A stretch of DNA of 64,000 bases, taken from contig NZ_JAKIKQ010000002.1 in assembly GCF_023284045.1 (NCBI RefSeq), positions 496,001-560,000 on the forward strand, read 5' to 3'. This document shows positions 1 through 10,683 of this stretch, in pieces. The stretch comes from Shewanella kaireitica. GTDB taxonomy: Bacteria; Pseudomonadota; Gammaproteobacteria; Enterobacterales; Shewanellaceae. Under the pieces are notes generated by a model that did no database searches, had not been told where the DNA came from, and was given only the letters and a program-made list of their open reading frames with translations. How positions within the stretch are numbered: position 1 is the stretch's first letter; every line of letters begins with the position of its first letter. The position numbers and the translations under genes were made by a program.

Positions 1-2
1 AC

Positions 3-1877
3 AGTTATAAAACTGGTGGCACGGTTAATATTTTTGCATATACCGGCTACATAACAGATAACATCAGCGTTAACGCAATGTACGGTGAATTAGAATCATT
101 ATATGCCAAAATACCTAACTTACCTGGTGATGACTGTGCTTATGCATGGGATTCAACTGGTGGAGTTGGTTGGGGTGGAAGAACAGCTATTGGTTGCTGG
201 AATGCACCAGTTCAATCAACAGTTGTAGATCAAGTTGACGATAAGGATGAAAGAACCAGCCTTAAATTAGATATCGATTGGGCTCTTGGTGATCACTTAA
301 TTCGTTTGGGCTACAACAAAGAGGAATACAACTCCACATCTCCAGGTGTAAAGTACTCTGGCGATAACTATTATCGCTACGTGACGGCAGACACAAATGA
401 AAATGGATGTAAAATCAACGGCGTTGACCTAGCTTGTGGCACAGAAACTCTACGCCACAGAACATATTTCACACAAACTGCTACCTTTAAAACTGAAAAT
501 ACAGCCTTTTATTTAGAAGATAACTGGCAGTTCTCTGATGACTTATTGATATACGCAGGTGTGCGTGCAGAACAATTCTCTAACTACGCTGGTAACGGAG
601 AAGTTTTTGTTGAGTCAGACACCCTAATAGCTCCTCGTTTAGGTTTTTCATGGGATGTTAACGGCGATTCATCAGCGAAGCTTTTTGGTACTTTAGGACG
701 TAATTATATTCCAGTGGCGTCTAACACTAACATTCGCGCGACTCGTGAAGAATTATTCACCGAAAATTGGTATACCGCACCAGATGGCTGGAATGCTGAC
801 GGTTCACCCGTTACCCAAGGACCTGAAATTGGAACTGGTATTTACGATAATCAGGTACCAAAACCTGACCGTATTGCTGACGTAAACCTAGAACCTATGC
901 ACCAAGATGAATTAATTATCGGTTATCAACAATTTGTTAGTGATGATTGGAGCGTTAGCGCCAAAGTGACCGGTAAAATGATCCAAAGTGGCATGGATGA
1001 TTTCTGTGCGAACGATGGATTCACTCGCTGGGCTGCTGATAACGGCTATGATAACTTTGATCCGCATTCACTAGCTGGTTGTATATTAATTAATCCAGGT
1101 AAAGATATTACCATTGCAATGGACCTTAATAATGATGGCAACCTAACAAACACAACTACACCCAATTCATACCATAACCTACCAGAGTATGATCGTAAGT
1201 ATGCAGGATTGGAGCTAGTGTTAGATAAGCAGTTCAGCGATAGCTGGAAGATTAACATGTCTTACGTCTTATCTAGAACTTGGGGTAACGCAGAAGGTTA
1301 CGTTAACTCATCTTTAGCTCAAGAAGATGCTGGTGCAACGCAAGACTTTGACCACGCAAACTTCATGCATGGCGCTGATGGAGACCTACCTACAGATAGA
1401 AGACACCAGTTTAAGCTATATGGTGTTTATGAAGTTACTGACGAGCTATTCGTTTCAGCAAATGCATCACTAATGTCAGGTACACCATTAAGCTGTCAAG
1501 GTTTTGTAAGCCTTGACGGTATGGAAGAAGGCGACGGCTCTACAGCTTACGATGCACCAAACTTTAAGCGTTATGGCGCTTCAAGTTTCTATTGTAAGAA
1601 TGAAAATGGAGAGCAGCAGCTAACTTCACGTGGTGATGAAGGTCGTACAGATTGGGAGTTCAAACTTGATCTTGGTCTATCTTACTCACCAGCTTTCGCT
1701 GAAGGCTTAACAGTAAAAGCGACTGTGTTTAATGTGTTTAACACACAAGATCCTTATATTCTCGATCAACAAAAAGATCTTGACCAAGGTAGCGACACAA
1801 TTAACCCTGGCTACTTAAAGCCTATCGGTTATACAGCTCCACGTTCAGTGCAATTATCTGCACATTACAAATTCTAA
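3..1877 (+). CDS. TonB-dependent outer-membrane receptor, Oar-like, C-terminal part
   Basis: The reading frame is open from base 3, so the N-terminus (signal peptide, TonB box, plug domain) lies outside the window. The visible 624 or so residues are rich in alternating aromatic/polar strands, as in an outer-membrane beta-barrel, and end in Phe (YKF), the usual terminal signal for barrel insertion. Stretches such as LFGTLGRNYIPVASNTN and the paired Cys residues in long extracellular loops resemble Oar-like/carboxypeptidase-regulatory-domain TonB receptors of Shewanella. The family imports siderophores, peptides or sugars using TonB energy; the substrate cannot be told from this part. A strong terminator follows directly. 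The nearest downstream genes are on the other strand, so no operon partner is visible. Confidence 0.88.
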   Translation, partial: SYKTGGTVNIFAYTGYITDNISVNAMYGELESLYAKIPNLPGDDCAYAWDSTGGVGWGGRTAIGCWNAPVQSTVVDQVDDKDERTSLKLDIDWALGDHLIRLGYNKEEYNSTSPGVKYSGDNYYRYVTADTNENGCKINGVDLACGTETLRHRTYFTQTATFKTENTAFYLEDNWQFSDDLLIYAGVRAEQFSNYAGNGEVFVESDTLIAPRLGFSWDVNGDSSAKLFGTLGRNYIPVASNTNIRATREELFTENWYTAPDGWNADGSPVTQGPEIGTGIYDNQVPKPDRIADVNLEPMHQDELIIGYQQFVSDDWSVSAKVTGKMIQSGMDDFCANDGFTRWAADNGYDNFDPHSLAGCILINPGKDITIAMDLNNDGNLTNTTTPNSYHNLPEYDRKYAGLELVLDKQFSDSWKINMSYVLSRTWGNAEGYVNSSLAQEDAGATQDFDHANFMHGADGDLPTDRRHQFKLYGVYEVTDELFVSANASLMSGTPLSCQGFVSLDGMEEGDGSTAYDAPNFKRYGASSFYCKNENGEQQLTSRGDEGRTDWEFKLDLGLSYSPAFAEGLTVKATVFNVFNTQDPYILDQQKDLDQGSDTINPGYLKPIGYTAPRSVQLSAHYKF

Positions 1878-1892
1878 ATAAATTTGTGATTG

Positions 1893-1922
1893 AAAACGGC
1901 CACTTTTAGTGGCCGTTTTTTT
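1893..1922 (+). terminator. Rho-independent terminator of the TonB receptor gene
   Basis: A perfect 11-bp stem (1893-1903 with 1909-1919), loop TTTTA, runs into a T tract. It starts 16 bases after the receptor stop codon. Confidence 0.9.
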
Positions 1923-2290
1923 GCTTATAATTAATGTACTGATACTCGATACGCAAATAATGGCCCAACAAGCTAATCACGTTTATCTTATAAGTATTTA
2001 TCTTGAGGTTTGAACTAATAGCTTAAGCTAATTTTCAACTAGCTATACTCAAGCTGCTCACTTTAAAAGAAATAAGGGCACAGACTACTAGAATCCTAAG
2101 TGCACCTTTCACATAATTTAGATGAACACTGTTTTGAACATTCAATGGCAACGTAGAACAGAGCAGTAGCATTTGAAATTATTTGATTAAAATAAGCAAT
2201 GAGTGAAAATAATATAATCAAAATTAAGCAAACATGAGTTCGCTTCAATGGTAATCGGCGTAAGTTCAACACAGACCGCTTTTCAGACAT
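1923..2290. other. Intergenic stretch, no gene recognised
   Basis: AT-rich spacer between two converging transcription units. A 64-codon minus-strand frame is present (2096-2290), but its start lies inside the T tract of a terminator, it has no ribosome binding site and its product matches nothing I know, so I do not call it. Confidence 0.6.
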
Positions 2291-2330
2291 AAAAAAACAC
2301 CGCGCTAATAAATTAGTGCGGTGTTTTAAA
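2291..2330 (-). terminator. Terminator of the rpsF-priB-rpsR-rplI operon
   Basis: On the minus strand the stem ACACCGC/GCGGTGT (2297-2303 with 2318-2324), extended by an inner CTAAT/ATTAG stem, is followed by seven T. It lies about 40 bases beyond the rplI stop. Confidence 0.9.
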
Positions 2331-2370
2331 TTAAAGCTTTGCCAATACCCGAAGGTATTAATGCAAAATA

Positions 2371-2823
2371 TTAGTCTTCTGCAACAACAGAAAGCTTAAC
2401 AATAGCTTTAACTTCAGTGTGAAGTTGAACTTCAACTTCGAAATCACCAGTGTTGCGCAATGCACCTAGTGGTAGACGTACTTCGCTTTTAGCAAGCTCA
2501 ACGCCAGCAGCAGTAACTGCATCAGCTACGTCACGGTTACCAATAGATCCAAATAGCTTGCCTTCGTCACCAGCTTTAGAAGCGATAACAACAGCTTCTA
2601 GTGCAGTGATTTTTTCTGCACGAGCAGAAGCAGCAGCTAATTCTTCAGCTAACTTAGCTTCTAGTTCAGCACGACGTGCTTCAAAAACTTCAGTGTTAGC
2701 AGCGTTAGCAACAACAGCTTTACCTTGTGGTAAAAGGAAGTTACGAGCGTAACCAGCTTTTACAGAAACTTGGTCACCCAAGTTGCCTAGGTTAGCGATT
2801 TTATCAAGTAAAATAACGTTCAT
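2371..2823 (-). CDS. rplI: 50S ribosomal protein L9
   Basis: 150 residues, the usual length of bL9. The N-terminus [19 protein letters not shown] and the following G-Y-A-R-N-F-L-L-P segment are the diagnostic RNA-binding N-domain of L9. A long helical Ala/Glu-rich connector (about residues 45-75) leads to the C-terminal globular domain. L9 binds 23S rRNA at the base of the L1 stalk and helps keep reading frame. It is the last gene of the rpsF-priB-rpsR-rplI operon, 27 bases after rpsR, with a terminator behind it. Confidence 0.97.
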   Translation of the reverse strand: MNVILLDKIANLGNLGDQVSVKAGYARNFLLPQGKAVVANAANTEVFEARRAELEAKLAEELAAASARAEKITALEAVVIASKAGDEGKLFGSIGNRDVADAVTAAGVELAKSEVRLPLGALRNTGDFEVEVQLHTEVKAIVKLSVVAED

Positions 2824-2850
2824 TTTATATTCCTCTAAATTATTGCAGTA

Positions 2851-3395
<545 letters not shown>

Positions 3396-3403
3396 AAAAA
3401 AAC

Positions 3404-3817
3404 TTACTCAGCTGTGTTTTCAGCGCTTTCTTTAACTTCTTCAGTAGCTTCTGCACGAGGTGCACGCTCTTCAGATGAACGACGTGTATCGCGTTCGTCT
3501 TTAGCTTTAGCCATTGGAGATGCTTCAGTGATGGCAGCTTTAGTACGCATAACCATGCTACGCAAAACAGCGTCGTTGAAACGGAAAGCTGTTTCAAGTT
3601 CTTCAACCGATTCTGCAGTAGTCTCTACGTTCATAAGAACATAGTGAGCTTTATGCAACTCGATGATTGGGTAAGCCAGTTGACGACGGCCCCAGTCTTC
3701 TAAACGGTGAATTTGACCGCCAGCTTGGGTAAGAATACCCGTGTAACGCTCGATCATACCTGGCACTTGCTCACTCTGATCAGGGTGAACTAAAAATACG
3801 ATTTCATAATGACGCAT
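3404..3817 (-). CDS. rpsF: 30S ribosomal protein S6
   Basis: 137 residues. The start [18 protein letters not shown] and the RNA/S18-binding core ([13 protein letters not shown]) are canonical for bS6. After about residue 100 there is an acidic Glu/Ala-rich tail; in enterics this tail is a target of RimK glutamylation, here only inferred. It is the first gene of the operon, with a strong promoter and a leader able to fold about 100 bases upstream. Confidence 0.97.
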   Translation of the reverse strand: MRHYEIVFLVHPDQSEQVPGMIERYTGILTQAGGQIHRLEDWGRRQLAYPIIELHKAHYVLMNVETTAESVEELETAFRFNDAVLRSMVMRTKAAITEASPMAKAKDERDTRRSSEERAPRAEATEEVKESAENTAE

Positions 3818-3826
3818 TTTTTTGCT

Positions 3827-3880
3827 CCTTACGGTTATCTAGCCTCGTTGTTGGCTCAGTCAAACCTAATAGAGGCAAGG
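3827..3880 (-). promoter_or_regulatory. Possible S6:S18 autoregulatory leader of rpsF
   Basis: In the untranslated leader a GCCTC/GAGGC pairing (3842-3846 with 3872-3876) encloses a roughly 25-base loop and is followed by an unpaired ACCG just before the ribosome binding site AAGGAG. rpsF leaders of many bacteria carry an RNA motif bound by the S6:S18 dimer that contains a CCG. The match here is only suggestive. Confidence 0.35.
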
Positions 3881-3912
3881 AACTAATTAAAGTGACTGAT
3901 TTAAGCCGCGGA

Positions 3913-3941
3913 ATAATACATAAATTAGCGACGAGACTCAA
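3913..3941 (-). promoter_or_regulatory. Sigma-70 promoter of the rpsF operon
   Basis: On the minus strand TTGAGT (3941-3936) is separated by exactly 17 bases from TATTAT (3918-3913), followed by a GC-rich discriminator (TCCGCGGC), as is common for ribosomal-protein promoters. It is correctly placed about 100 bases upstream of rpsF. Confidence 0.6.
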
Positions 3942-4324
3942 GCGATAACTTACCTAGAACGTAATTAACTGCGTTATAGCTGTTGTTTTAAGTGAGTCAT
4001 CAATTTAGCCGCTGGCAAACTTTTCAATGCTGGCCACATTAGGGCGGCCTTGATTACGTCACCTCCAGCGAAGGTTGAAGGTATAAACGCCTTGAGTTCA
4101 CTGCGGATGCATTTCGATTCGCTGTAATTTTTATGCGTTTAGATCGCTTTGTATAGAGATGACTATCAATATAACTTTAGGTCAAATCGCGACCCCATTT
4201 ATCTCCAAGATATAACTGGGATACATGACAAGCAGGAATCTAGTTTGCGCGACAGCTGATTCTAGGTATGATGTCGCATTGCTTCATTTAACTTTCAACC
4301 TAGAACAACATACCAAGAATAATA
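3942..4324. other. Intergenic region between the divergent rpsF and DUF481 genes
   Basis: No coding frame or repeat is evident. It carries the start regions of the two divergent transcription units. A candidate plus-strand promoter for the DUF481 gene is TTGCGC (4245-4250), 16 bases, TATGAT (4267-4272). Confidence 0.4.
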
Positions 4325-5068
4325 ATGTCTAGAATCCTTACCGCAGTCTTAACACTACTTTGCTCGCCTGCAGCCTATGCACTTGTACCGCCAGATTATC
4401 AAGAGCCGCCAAGTGATTTTACCGCCGAAATAGAGGCGGGTTTCCAGCTTAATACCGGTAATACCGAGTCGAGCAGTTTTAATGGTCGTACAAAATTGGT
4501 TTACGATACCGATGCGATTAGACAAGAAGGGACCATTAAGGCCTATTTTGCCGCTGACGATGAAAAGACCACTTCAGAAAAGTACGATCTGCAGCTGCAA
4601 TCTAGCTATAAATTCTACAGTGGCTACGTTTTTGGCCGTGGTGACTTCACCTGGGATAAGTTTGGTAGTTACACGCAAGTATCGACTATTTCAGGCGGTT
4701 ATGGTTTCGATGCAATTTCCGACTCGAGTACCAAACTTAGTTTAGAAGTCGGTCCAGGTTATCGCTATAACTTACCCATTGCGACAGACACGAACCCTAA
4801 CCCTGAAGCCAATAAAGATGTCATTTTGCGTACTGCGGCAAAATTCGAACAGAAACTACAAGAGTATACTAGCCTTAATGCTGATTTAACGTCTGAGGTT
4901 GGTGAAGACAACAACACGCTAACTTTAGATATGAGCTATAAAAATACCCTTTTTCAAGATTGGGCATTCAAGATAGGTGTCAATATAAAATACACCCAAG
5001 TGGTACCTGAAGGGTCTAAACAAACAGACACCATCACGACCTTTAATCTACTGTATACCTTTCAATAG
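4325..5068 (+). CDS. DUF481 family outer-membrane protein (YdiY-like)
   Basis: 247 residues. A signal peptide (MSRILTAVLTLLCSPAAYA) with a clear A-Y-A cleavage site is followed by a barrel-type sequence beginning F-T-A-E-I-E-A-G-F-Q-L-N-T-G-N-T-E, the hallmark start of DUF481 proteins, which are predicted small beta-barrels of the outer membrane sometimes annotated as salt-induced. The last residues (L-L-Y-T-F-Q) form an amphipathic terminal strand. The physiological role is unknown. It is a single-gene unit converging on the peptidase gene, with a shared hairpin between them. Confidence 0.85.
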   Translation: MSRILTAVLTLLCSPAAYALVPPDYQEPPSDFTAEIEAGFQLNTGNTESSSFNGRTKLVYDTDAIRQEGTIKAYFAADDEKTTSEKYDLQLQSSYKFYSGYVFGRGDFTWDKFGSYTQVSTISGGYGFDAISDSSTKLSLEVGPGYRYNLPIATDTNPNPEANKDVILRTAAKFEQKLQEYTSLNADLTSEVGEDNNTLTLDMSYKNTLFQDWAFKIGVNIKYTQVVPEGSKQTDTITTFNLLYTFQ

Positions 5069-5082
5069 CCAGACTCGATAAT

Positions 5083-5119
5083 TTACCCTTGAGTTTGTTT
5101 AGAGCGCACTCAAGGGTAA
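5083..5119. terminator. Hairpin between convergent genes, probable bidirectional terminator
   Basis: A perfect 12-bp inverted repeat (TTACCCTTGAGT at 5083-5094, ACTCAAGGGTAA at 5108-5119) lies midway between two converging stop codons. T tracts are weak on both sides. Confidence 0.6.
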
Positions 5120-5138
5120 TTCGGTTAACAGCGACTCT

Positions 5139-7229
5139 CTATGACTTTAATTGCTGCATTAAATAAGCGTAAACCATAGAGCTGAGTTCTGCGGCTTGGT
5201 TATTATCAGCAGCACCGGCATGCCCACCTTCTATGTTTTCGTAATACAGCACATCTATCCCCATATCTTCCATTTTCGCAACCATTTTACGAGCATGGCC
5301 TGGGTGGACACGATCATCGCGAGTTGAGGTAGTAAAAAACACTTTAGGGTAAACAGTATCTTTCTTTAGATTATGATAAGGCGAAAATGTTTTTATATAG
5401 TCCCATTGCGCTGGAATATCAGGGTCGCCATATTCTCCCATCCAACTAGCCCCAGCCAGTAGCTTATTATAACGCTTCATATCGAGTAACGGCACTTGGC
5501 ACACGACTGCGTTATACAGATCTGGATTGCGAGTAAAGGCCGCGCCCATCAATAGGCCGCCATTACTGCCACCTTGGATCCCCAAATGCTTACTCGACGT
5601 AATTTTTCTGCTAACCAAGTCTTTTGCTATCGCTTCAAAATCTTCATAAGCCTTATGACGATTTTCTTTCAACGCAGCTTGATGCCACGCAGGCCCATAT
5701 TCACCACCGCCGCGAATGTTAGATAGCACATACACACCGCCCTGCTCTAGCCAGTTTTTACCGATTGTCGCAGAATATGAAGGACGCAGCGATACTTCAA
5801 AACCGCCATAACCATAGAGCAGAGTCGGGTTTGTACCATCTAGCTTTATGTTCTTTGCCATAACCACGAAATACGGCACTTTTGTGCCATCCTTTGATTT
5901 AGCAAAATACTGCTTCGTTTCAAATTTTTCTGCTGCAAACTGCTGCTTCATCGCCTTTAACTTACTTGCCTTCATGCTCTTAGCGTCAAATAGATAAAGG
6001 CTAGAGGGTTCTAAAAAGCTGGTGTAGTTAACGAAGACCTCACTGCTGTCATCTTCAGCGCCGAATACGCTTAATGTACCGTTGACATCAATTGGAGCTT
6101 GTTGCGTTTGCCACTTACCACCCTTTTGTACATAACGTATCAATTTACTTTTTACGTTATCAAGCCAAGTAATTAATATTGCACCTTTAGTAAATCGAAC
6201 TTGGGAAATTGAGGCTGTCGCGGTTGGTTCAACCAGCACACTAAATTCAGGTTTCTGCGCAATCAGTTTATCAAGATCTGTATAAACAATAGCGCCCTGC
6301 TTAAAGGTTTTTCCGCCAGCTTTGAGCTCACTCTTCAACTCTATATAGAGCTGATCATTGAAATAGCCTTTAATGTCTGCATCTTTCGGCAGCGGTAACT
6401 CCACCAATTTGTTGTCACGATATGCGTAGTGTTGAGCAGTATAAAAAGTAAGGCTTTCAGTCACCAGTTGTAGTGGCTTTTCATCGTCATAAATGACATA
6501 ACCAGACACCGCAACTGACGCTTTATCACCACTAAAAATTGTTTTAGCCTCAGACAATGGCGTACCACGTTGCCACTGTTTAACCACTTTTGGATATCCA
6601 GAGTCAGTTAAACTGTTACCGTCACCAAAATCAGTGCCAACAAAAACAGTATCTTTGTCTATCCAACTGACACTTGATTTTGCTTCATTCAATGTAAAAG
6701 GTTTACTCTGTTTGTCTAGAAATGCTTTTTGCTTTAAATCAAACTCACGCACTTCAACAGCATCAGCGCCGCCGCGTGACAGCGATACCATACAACGATC
6801 ATAATTAGGGTAACGACAGTCCATCCCCTTGTATACCCAATTCACCCCTTCAGCTTTTCCTAGCGCATCAACATCTAATACCGTTTCCCATTTAGGTTCG
6901 GCTTTGACGTACTCTTCCATGGTGGTGCGACGGTAAATGCCACGGACATGCTTTTCATCTTTCCAAAAATTATACAGGTAGCCATCCATACGACTTGCAT
7001 AGGGGATCCGCTCTTTGTTATTCAAAATAGCAAGGCTATTGCTGACTAGCCCATCAAACCCTTTATATGCTTTTATCTCTTTTTCTGAGAGGGCATTTTG
7101 CTGTTTAACCCACTCCATCGGTTTCTTGCCCTCTACATCTTCGAGCCAGAGAAACTTGTCCTCTTCAGCAAAAGTGGGAGCTGCGGCAATTGAACTTAGC
7201 ACGCATAAAGATAAGACTTTGTTTCGCAT
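5139..7229 (-). CDS. Prolyl oligopeptidase family serine peptidase (S9A), exported
   Basis: 696 residues with an N-terminal signal peptide (MRNKVLSLCVLSSIAAAPTFA), so periplasmic. The N-terminal two thirds form the beta-propeller gate and the C-terminal third the alpha/beta-hydrolase domain. Catalytic Ser is in G-G-S-N-G-G (S555), the Asp in T-R-D-D-R-V-H-P (D638 or D639) and His in G-G-H-A-G-A-A-D (H670); all are intact. These enzymes cut after proline in short peptides. The length fits prolyl endopeptidases. Start chosen at ATG with an upstream AGGA. It stands alone, followed by a hairpin shared with the convergent DUF481 gene. Confidence 0.93.
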   Translation of the reverse strand: MRNKVLSLCVLSSIAAAPTFAEEDKFLWLEDVEGKKPMEWVKQQNALSEKEIKAYKGFDGLVSNSLAILNNKERIPYASRMDGYLYNFWKDEKHVRGIYRRTTMEEYVKAEPKWETVLDVDALGKAEGVNWVYKGMDCRYPNYDRCMVSLSRGGADAVEVREFDLKQKAFLDKQSKPFTLNEAKSSVSWIDKDTVFVGTDFGDGNSLTDSGYPKVVKQWQRGTPLSEAKTIFSGDKASVAVSGYVIYDDEKPLQLVTESLTFYTAQHYAYRDNKLVELPLPKDADIKGYFNDQLYIELKSELKAGGKTFKQGAIVYTDLDKLIAQKPEFSVLVEPTATASISQVRFTKGAILITWLDNVKSKLIRYVQKGGKWQTQQAPIDVNGTLSVFGAEDDSSEVFVNYTSFLEPSSLYLFDAKSMKASKLKAMKQQFAAEKFETKQYFAKSKDGTKVPYFVVMAKNIKLDGTNPTLLYGYGGFEVSLRPSYSATIGKNWLEQGGVYVLSNIRGGGEYGPAWHQAALKENRHKAYEDFEAIAKDLVSRKITSSKHLGIQGGSNGGLLMGAAFTRNPDLYNAVVCQVPLLDMKRYNKLLAGASWMGEYGDPDIPAQWDYIKTFSPYHNLKKDTVYPKVFFTTSTRDDRVHPGHARKMVAKMEDMGIDVLYYENIEGGHAGAADNNQAAELSSMVYAYLMQQLKS

Positions 7230-7361
7230 GTAAACATCCTGTTATAAGAATTTATTCGAATAAGCTACTGCATGCACAATGAAAGTGGAATAGTCGAAAC
7301 AGAAAAAGTAACAGCCAACTCAAGCTATTCTGTAAAGATTAGTGTCAAATCGATACGAAAA

Positions 7362-7389
7362 CGCCGATGAAGTCAAAGCTTCATCGGCG
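7362..7389 (-). terminator. Terminator of rnr-rlmB
   Basis: An 11-bp perfect stem (7362-7372 with 7379-7389) with a 6-base loop, followed on the minus strand by TTTTCG. It lies about 50 bases beyond the rlmB stop. Confidence 0.75.
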
Positions 7390-7436
7390 CTTATAGTAAT
7401 GACCTGTGATATGCAGGTCATTAGTTCTTAGTAGAC

Positions 7437-8180
7437 TTATTTTGCTAAACGTTGACGCACAGCTTCAAACAGGCAAATTCCCGTCGCAACAGACACGTTT
7501 AGACTAGATACACTGCCCGCCATTGGGATAGAAATTAGGGTATCGCAGCTTTCACGAGTTAAGCGGCGAAGCCCTTTACCTTCTGCGCCCATAGCAATCG
7601 CCAGAGGTCCTGTTAGGCTAGCTTGGTAAACATCACTATCAGCTTCACCTGCTGCTCCAGCAATCCAGATCCCTTTATCTTGTAAGCTACGCATGGTGCG
7701 CGCAAGATTGGTCACTTGATATAGAGGAACGATTTCTGCAGCGCCGCAAGCCACTTTACTAACAACCGGCGTTAACCCAACTGAGTTATCTTTCGGTACG
7801 ATAATCCCTTGCACACCAGCAGCATCAGCATTACGTAAACATGCACCCAGGTTATGCGGATCGGTAACCCCATCCAGTATTAACAAAAATGGCGTTTCAG
7901 TGGCATCTAACATTGCATGTAGATCGTTATCATTGAGGATCTTGGCAGCTTTCACCTTTGCCACAACACCTTGATGCTGACCACCTGCTGACTTATCGTC
8001 TAACGCTTTGCGAGAAGCGTACTGAACAGACACGCCCCATTGCGATGCGATTTCCAAGATTGGTGTTAATCGCTTGTCATCACGGCCTTGTAGTACCCAG
8101 ATTTCAATAACGCGCTCTGGGCTATTTTGCAATACAGCTTCAACAGCATGCAAACCGAAAGTAATATCTTGCTTCTTCAT
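7437..8180 (-). CDS. rlmB: 23S rRNA (guanosine-2'-O-)-methyltransferase RlmB
   Basis: 247 residues of the SpoU/TrmH (SPOUT) family. The N-terminal substrate-binding domain starts [12 protein letters not shown]. The C-terminal knotted catalytic domain carries the three SpoU motifs: [25 protein letters not shown] and the final S-L-N-V-S-V-A-T-G. RlmB methylates G2251 (E. coli numbering) in the peptidyl-transferase loop. Its start abuts the rnr stop, the standard rnr-rlmB pair, so the two are co-transcribed and probably translationally coupled. Confidence 0.96.
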   Translation of the reverse strand: MKKQDITFGLHAVEAVLQNSPERVIEIWVLQGRDDKRLTPILEIASQWGVSVQYASRKALDDKSAGGQHQGVVAKVKAAKILNDNDLHAMLDATETPFLLILDGVTDPHNLGACLRNADAAGVQGIIVPKDNSVGLTPVVSKVACGAAEIVPLYQVTNLARTMRSLQDKGIWIAGAAGEADSDVYQASLTGPLAIAMGAEGKGLRRLTRESCDTLISIPMAGSVSSLNVSVATGICLFEAVRQRLAK

Positions 8181-10643
8181 CTATTTCTTACTCGTTTTAC
8201 GCTTCGCTGACTTGGCTTTTTTAGCCGAAGACTTTTTTGCAGAAGCTTTTGTCTTAGTCGTGCCAGCTTTGCTGCCACTGCTTGATTTGTTTTTACTTGC
8301 CGAGCGAGAGCCTGACTTAGCACCACTCTTAGTGCTACTTGTACGTTTGCCTTTGCCTTTGCCAGCATTGCGCTCTTTATCAGCAAGCTTAGCGCCTTCA
8401 CGATTAACACGTTCTCTCGCAGTCATGGGCTTACTCGGTTTACGGCGCTTACCGCCTGCAGAGTCCCCTTCCATCATCAGATCAATTTGACGGTCATCAA
8501 GATTTACCGCTGCAACTTTTACCGTTACCGTATCGCCAATCTGATATACCTGACCAGAGGCCTCACCGACTAAACGTTGGCGCATATTGTCGTATTGGTA
8601 GTAATCACTACCTAAACTTGAGATATGTACTAATCCATCGATAAATAGATCATTAAGTCGTACAAACATGCCAAAGTGTGTCACCGATGCAATAACGGCT
8701 TCAAAGGTATCGCCAACATGATCTTGCATAAACTCACACTTGAGCCAATCATTGACGTCTCGCGTTGCTTCATCTGCACGGCGTTCAGTGGTTGAACACT
8801 CCTCACCTAAAAGATCCAATTCTTCAATCTTGTAGTTGTAACCGCCATCGCCAGTCCACTGCTCAGACTGTTCTCCCTCTTGTTTTGACAACAAGTAACG
8901 GATTACGCGGTGCAAGATTAGATCAGGGTAACGTCGAATTGGCGAGGTGAAGTGTGAATATGCCTCTAATGCCAAACCAAAATGACCTTCGTTATCGGGG
9001 GTATAGGTTGCTTGGCGCATAGACCTTAATAGCATCACCTGAATAAGCTCAGCATCAGGTCTATCTGCTATCTGCTCCATCACCGCTTGGTAATCTTTTG
9101 GAGTAGGCTCAAGTCCACCTTCCATGGTCAATCCACGTTCTTTAAGGAAATCCTTAAAGTTAGTAAGTTTTTGCTCTGATGGCGCCTCGTGCACTCGGTA
9201 TAACACTTCACCTTTATGCTTTTTAACAAACTTAGCCGAAGCAACGTTTGCTAAAATCATGCACTCTTCAATGATCTTATGCGCTTGATTACGGCTCCGT
9301 GGAACAATTTTATCAATCTTACGCTGCTCATTGAAAATGAACTGAGTTTCAGTGGTTTCAAATGCAATAGCGCCACGTTCAGCTCTGGTTTCATCCAATG
9401 TTAGATACAGAGACTGTAATGTTTGCAGATGTGGGAAAATAGGTTTGAGCTTATCACTCACCTCTCCGCCCTCTAGCATGTCAGCAACCTGGGTATAGGT
9501 TAGACGAGCATGAGAGTGCATTACTGCGGGGTAAAACTTATATCCCGATAATTTACCCGCTGCAGAAATAGTCATCTCAGCAACCATACAAAGACGGTCA
9601 ACCTCTGGCATCAAAGAACACAGGCCATTTGAGATCTTCTCTGGCAACATCGGAATGACTTGAGATGGGAAGTACACCGAGTTACCGCGCGAGCGCGCTT
9701 CTCTGTCTAATGCCGATTCTGTACGCACATAATGGCTAACATCGGCGATTGCGACCCATAAACGCCAGCCACCAGACTTTTTCTTCTCTGCATATACCGC
9801 ATCGTCAAAGTCGCGGGCATCTTCACCATCAATAGTTACTAACGGTAAATGACGTAGGTCAACACGGCCTTCTTTGTCTGCCTCTGTCACTTCATCAGGA
9901 ATTTTTCTGAGCTTCTTCTCTATCAGCCCTGACCACTTATGTGGCAGGTCGTAATTGCGCAGTGCAATCTCAATCTCCATCCCAGGAGCCATCTGTTGCC
10001 CCAAAACTTCGATTACTTTTGCTGCTGCTTTAACATAACGACCGGGTCTGCGAGTAAGCTCTAATACTACTATATCGCCCTGACGAGCACCTTTACGGTC
10101 CTCTTCAGGCACTAAGATCTCTTGGGTAATTCGACGGTCATCAGCAATAACAAAGCCCATGCCAGCATCGAGATGAAAGCGGCCAACAAGTGCAGCGCTT
10201 CGCTGTTCAACTAAACGCACTATTCTGGCCTCGCGGCGGCCTTTACGGTCAACACCTGCTTTTTGTGCGAGCACTTTATCACCGTGGAAATACATCATCA
10301 TGTCACGGTTATTAATATAGAGGTCGTCACCGCCCTCTTCTAGCTTAAGAAACCCAAAACCATCGCGGTGGCCAATAACCGTACCGGTTAGTAAATCCAT
10401 TCTTTCTGGCAAGCCATAGGCTTTACCACGGGTAAACACTAGCTCACCGTCACGCTCCATCGCTCGCAAACGACGACGGATAGCTTCTAATTGCTCTTCG
10501 CCCTCAATCTTGAGTGCATTTGCAATATGTTCACGGGTTAACGGGGACTTTTGAGAGCGTAAGTATTCCAAAATATACTCACGACTTGGGATAGGGTTGT
10601 CGTACTTTTCTTGCTCTCGCTTAATATGTGGATCTTGTATCAT
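8181..10643 (-). CDS. rnr: Ribonuclease R
   Basis: 820 residues, typical for RNase R. Order: N-terminal winged-helix domain (about 20-85), two cold-shock OB folds (about 85-240), the RNB catalytic domain with metal-binding aspartates in [11 protein letters not shown] (272-281), an S1 RNA-binding domain (about 640-730) and a Lys/Ser-rich basic tail from about residue 735 to the end that ends K-R-K-T-S-K-K. It is a processive 3'-5' exoribonuclease able to digest structured RNA, active in rRNA quality control, tmRNA-linked decay and cold growth. First gene of the rnr-rlmB unit. Confidence 0.97.
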   Translation of the reverse strand: MIQDPHIKREQEKYDNPIPSREYILEYLRSQKSPLTREHIANALKIEGEEQLEAIRRRLRAMERDGELVFTRGKAYGLPERMDLLTGTVIGHRDGFGFLKLEEGGDDLYINNRDMMMYFHGDKVLAQKAGVDRKGRREARIVRLVEQRSAALVGRFHLDAGMGFVIADDRRITQEILVPEEDRKGARQGDIVVLELTRRPGRYVKAAAKVIEVLGQQMAPGMEIEIALRNYDLPHKWSGLIEKKLRKIPDEVTEADKEGRVDLRHLPLVTIDGEDARDFDDAVYAEKKKSGGWRLWVAIADVSHYVRTESALDREARSRGNSVYFPSQVIPMLPEKISNGLCSLMPEVDRLCMVAEMTISAAGKLSGYKFYPAVMHSHARLTYTQVADMLEGGEVSDKLKPIFPHLQTLQSLYLTLDETRAERGAIAFETTETQFIFNEQRKIDKIVPRSRNQAHKIIEECMILANVASAKFVKKHKGEVLYRVHEAPSEQKLTNFKDFLKERGLTMEGGLEPTPKDYQAVMEQIADRPDAELIQVMLLRSMRQATYTPDNEGHFGLALEAYSHFTSPIRRYPDLILHRVIRYLLSKQEGEQSEQWTGDGGYNYKIEELDLLGEECSTTERRADEATRDVNDWLKCEFMQDHVGDTFEAVIASVTHFGMFVRLNDLFIDGLVHISSLGSDYYQYDNMRQRLVGEASGQVYQIGDTVTVKVAAVNLDDRQIDLMMEGDSAGGKRRKPSKPMTARERVNREGAKLADKERNAGKGKGKRTSSTKSGAKSGSRSASKNKSSSGSKAGTTKTKASAKKSSAKKAKSAKRKTSKK

Positions 10644-10683
10644 TCATTTTCCAAAATATTGGCATGACTGCTTTCAGCCATGC

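Noticed and set aside
2096..2290. 64-codon minus-strand frame
   Set aside because: Starts inside the T tract of the rplI terminator, has no ribosome binding site and encodes nothing recognisable.
2450..2752. 100-codon plus-strand frame
   Set aside because: Antisense shadow of rplI, low-complexity Ser/Ala composition.
8074..8490. 138-codon plus-strand frame, Leu-rich
   Set aside because: Lies opposite the Lys-rich tail of rnr; its hydrophobic composition is the complement of Lys/Ser codons.
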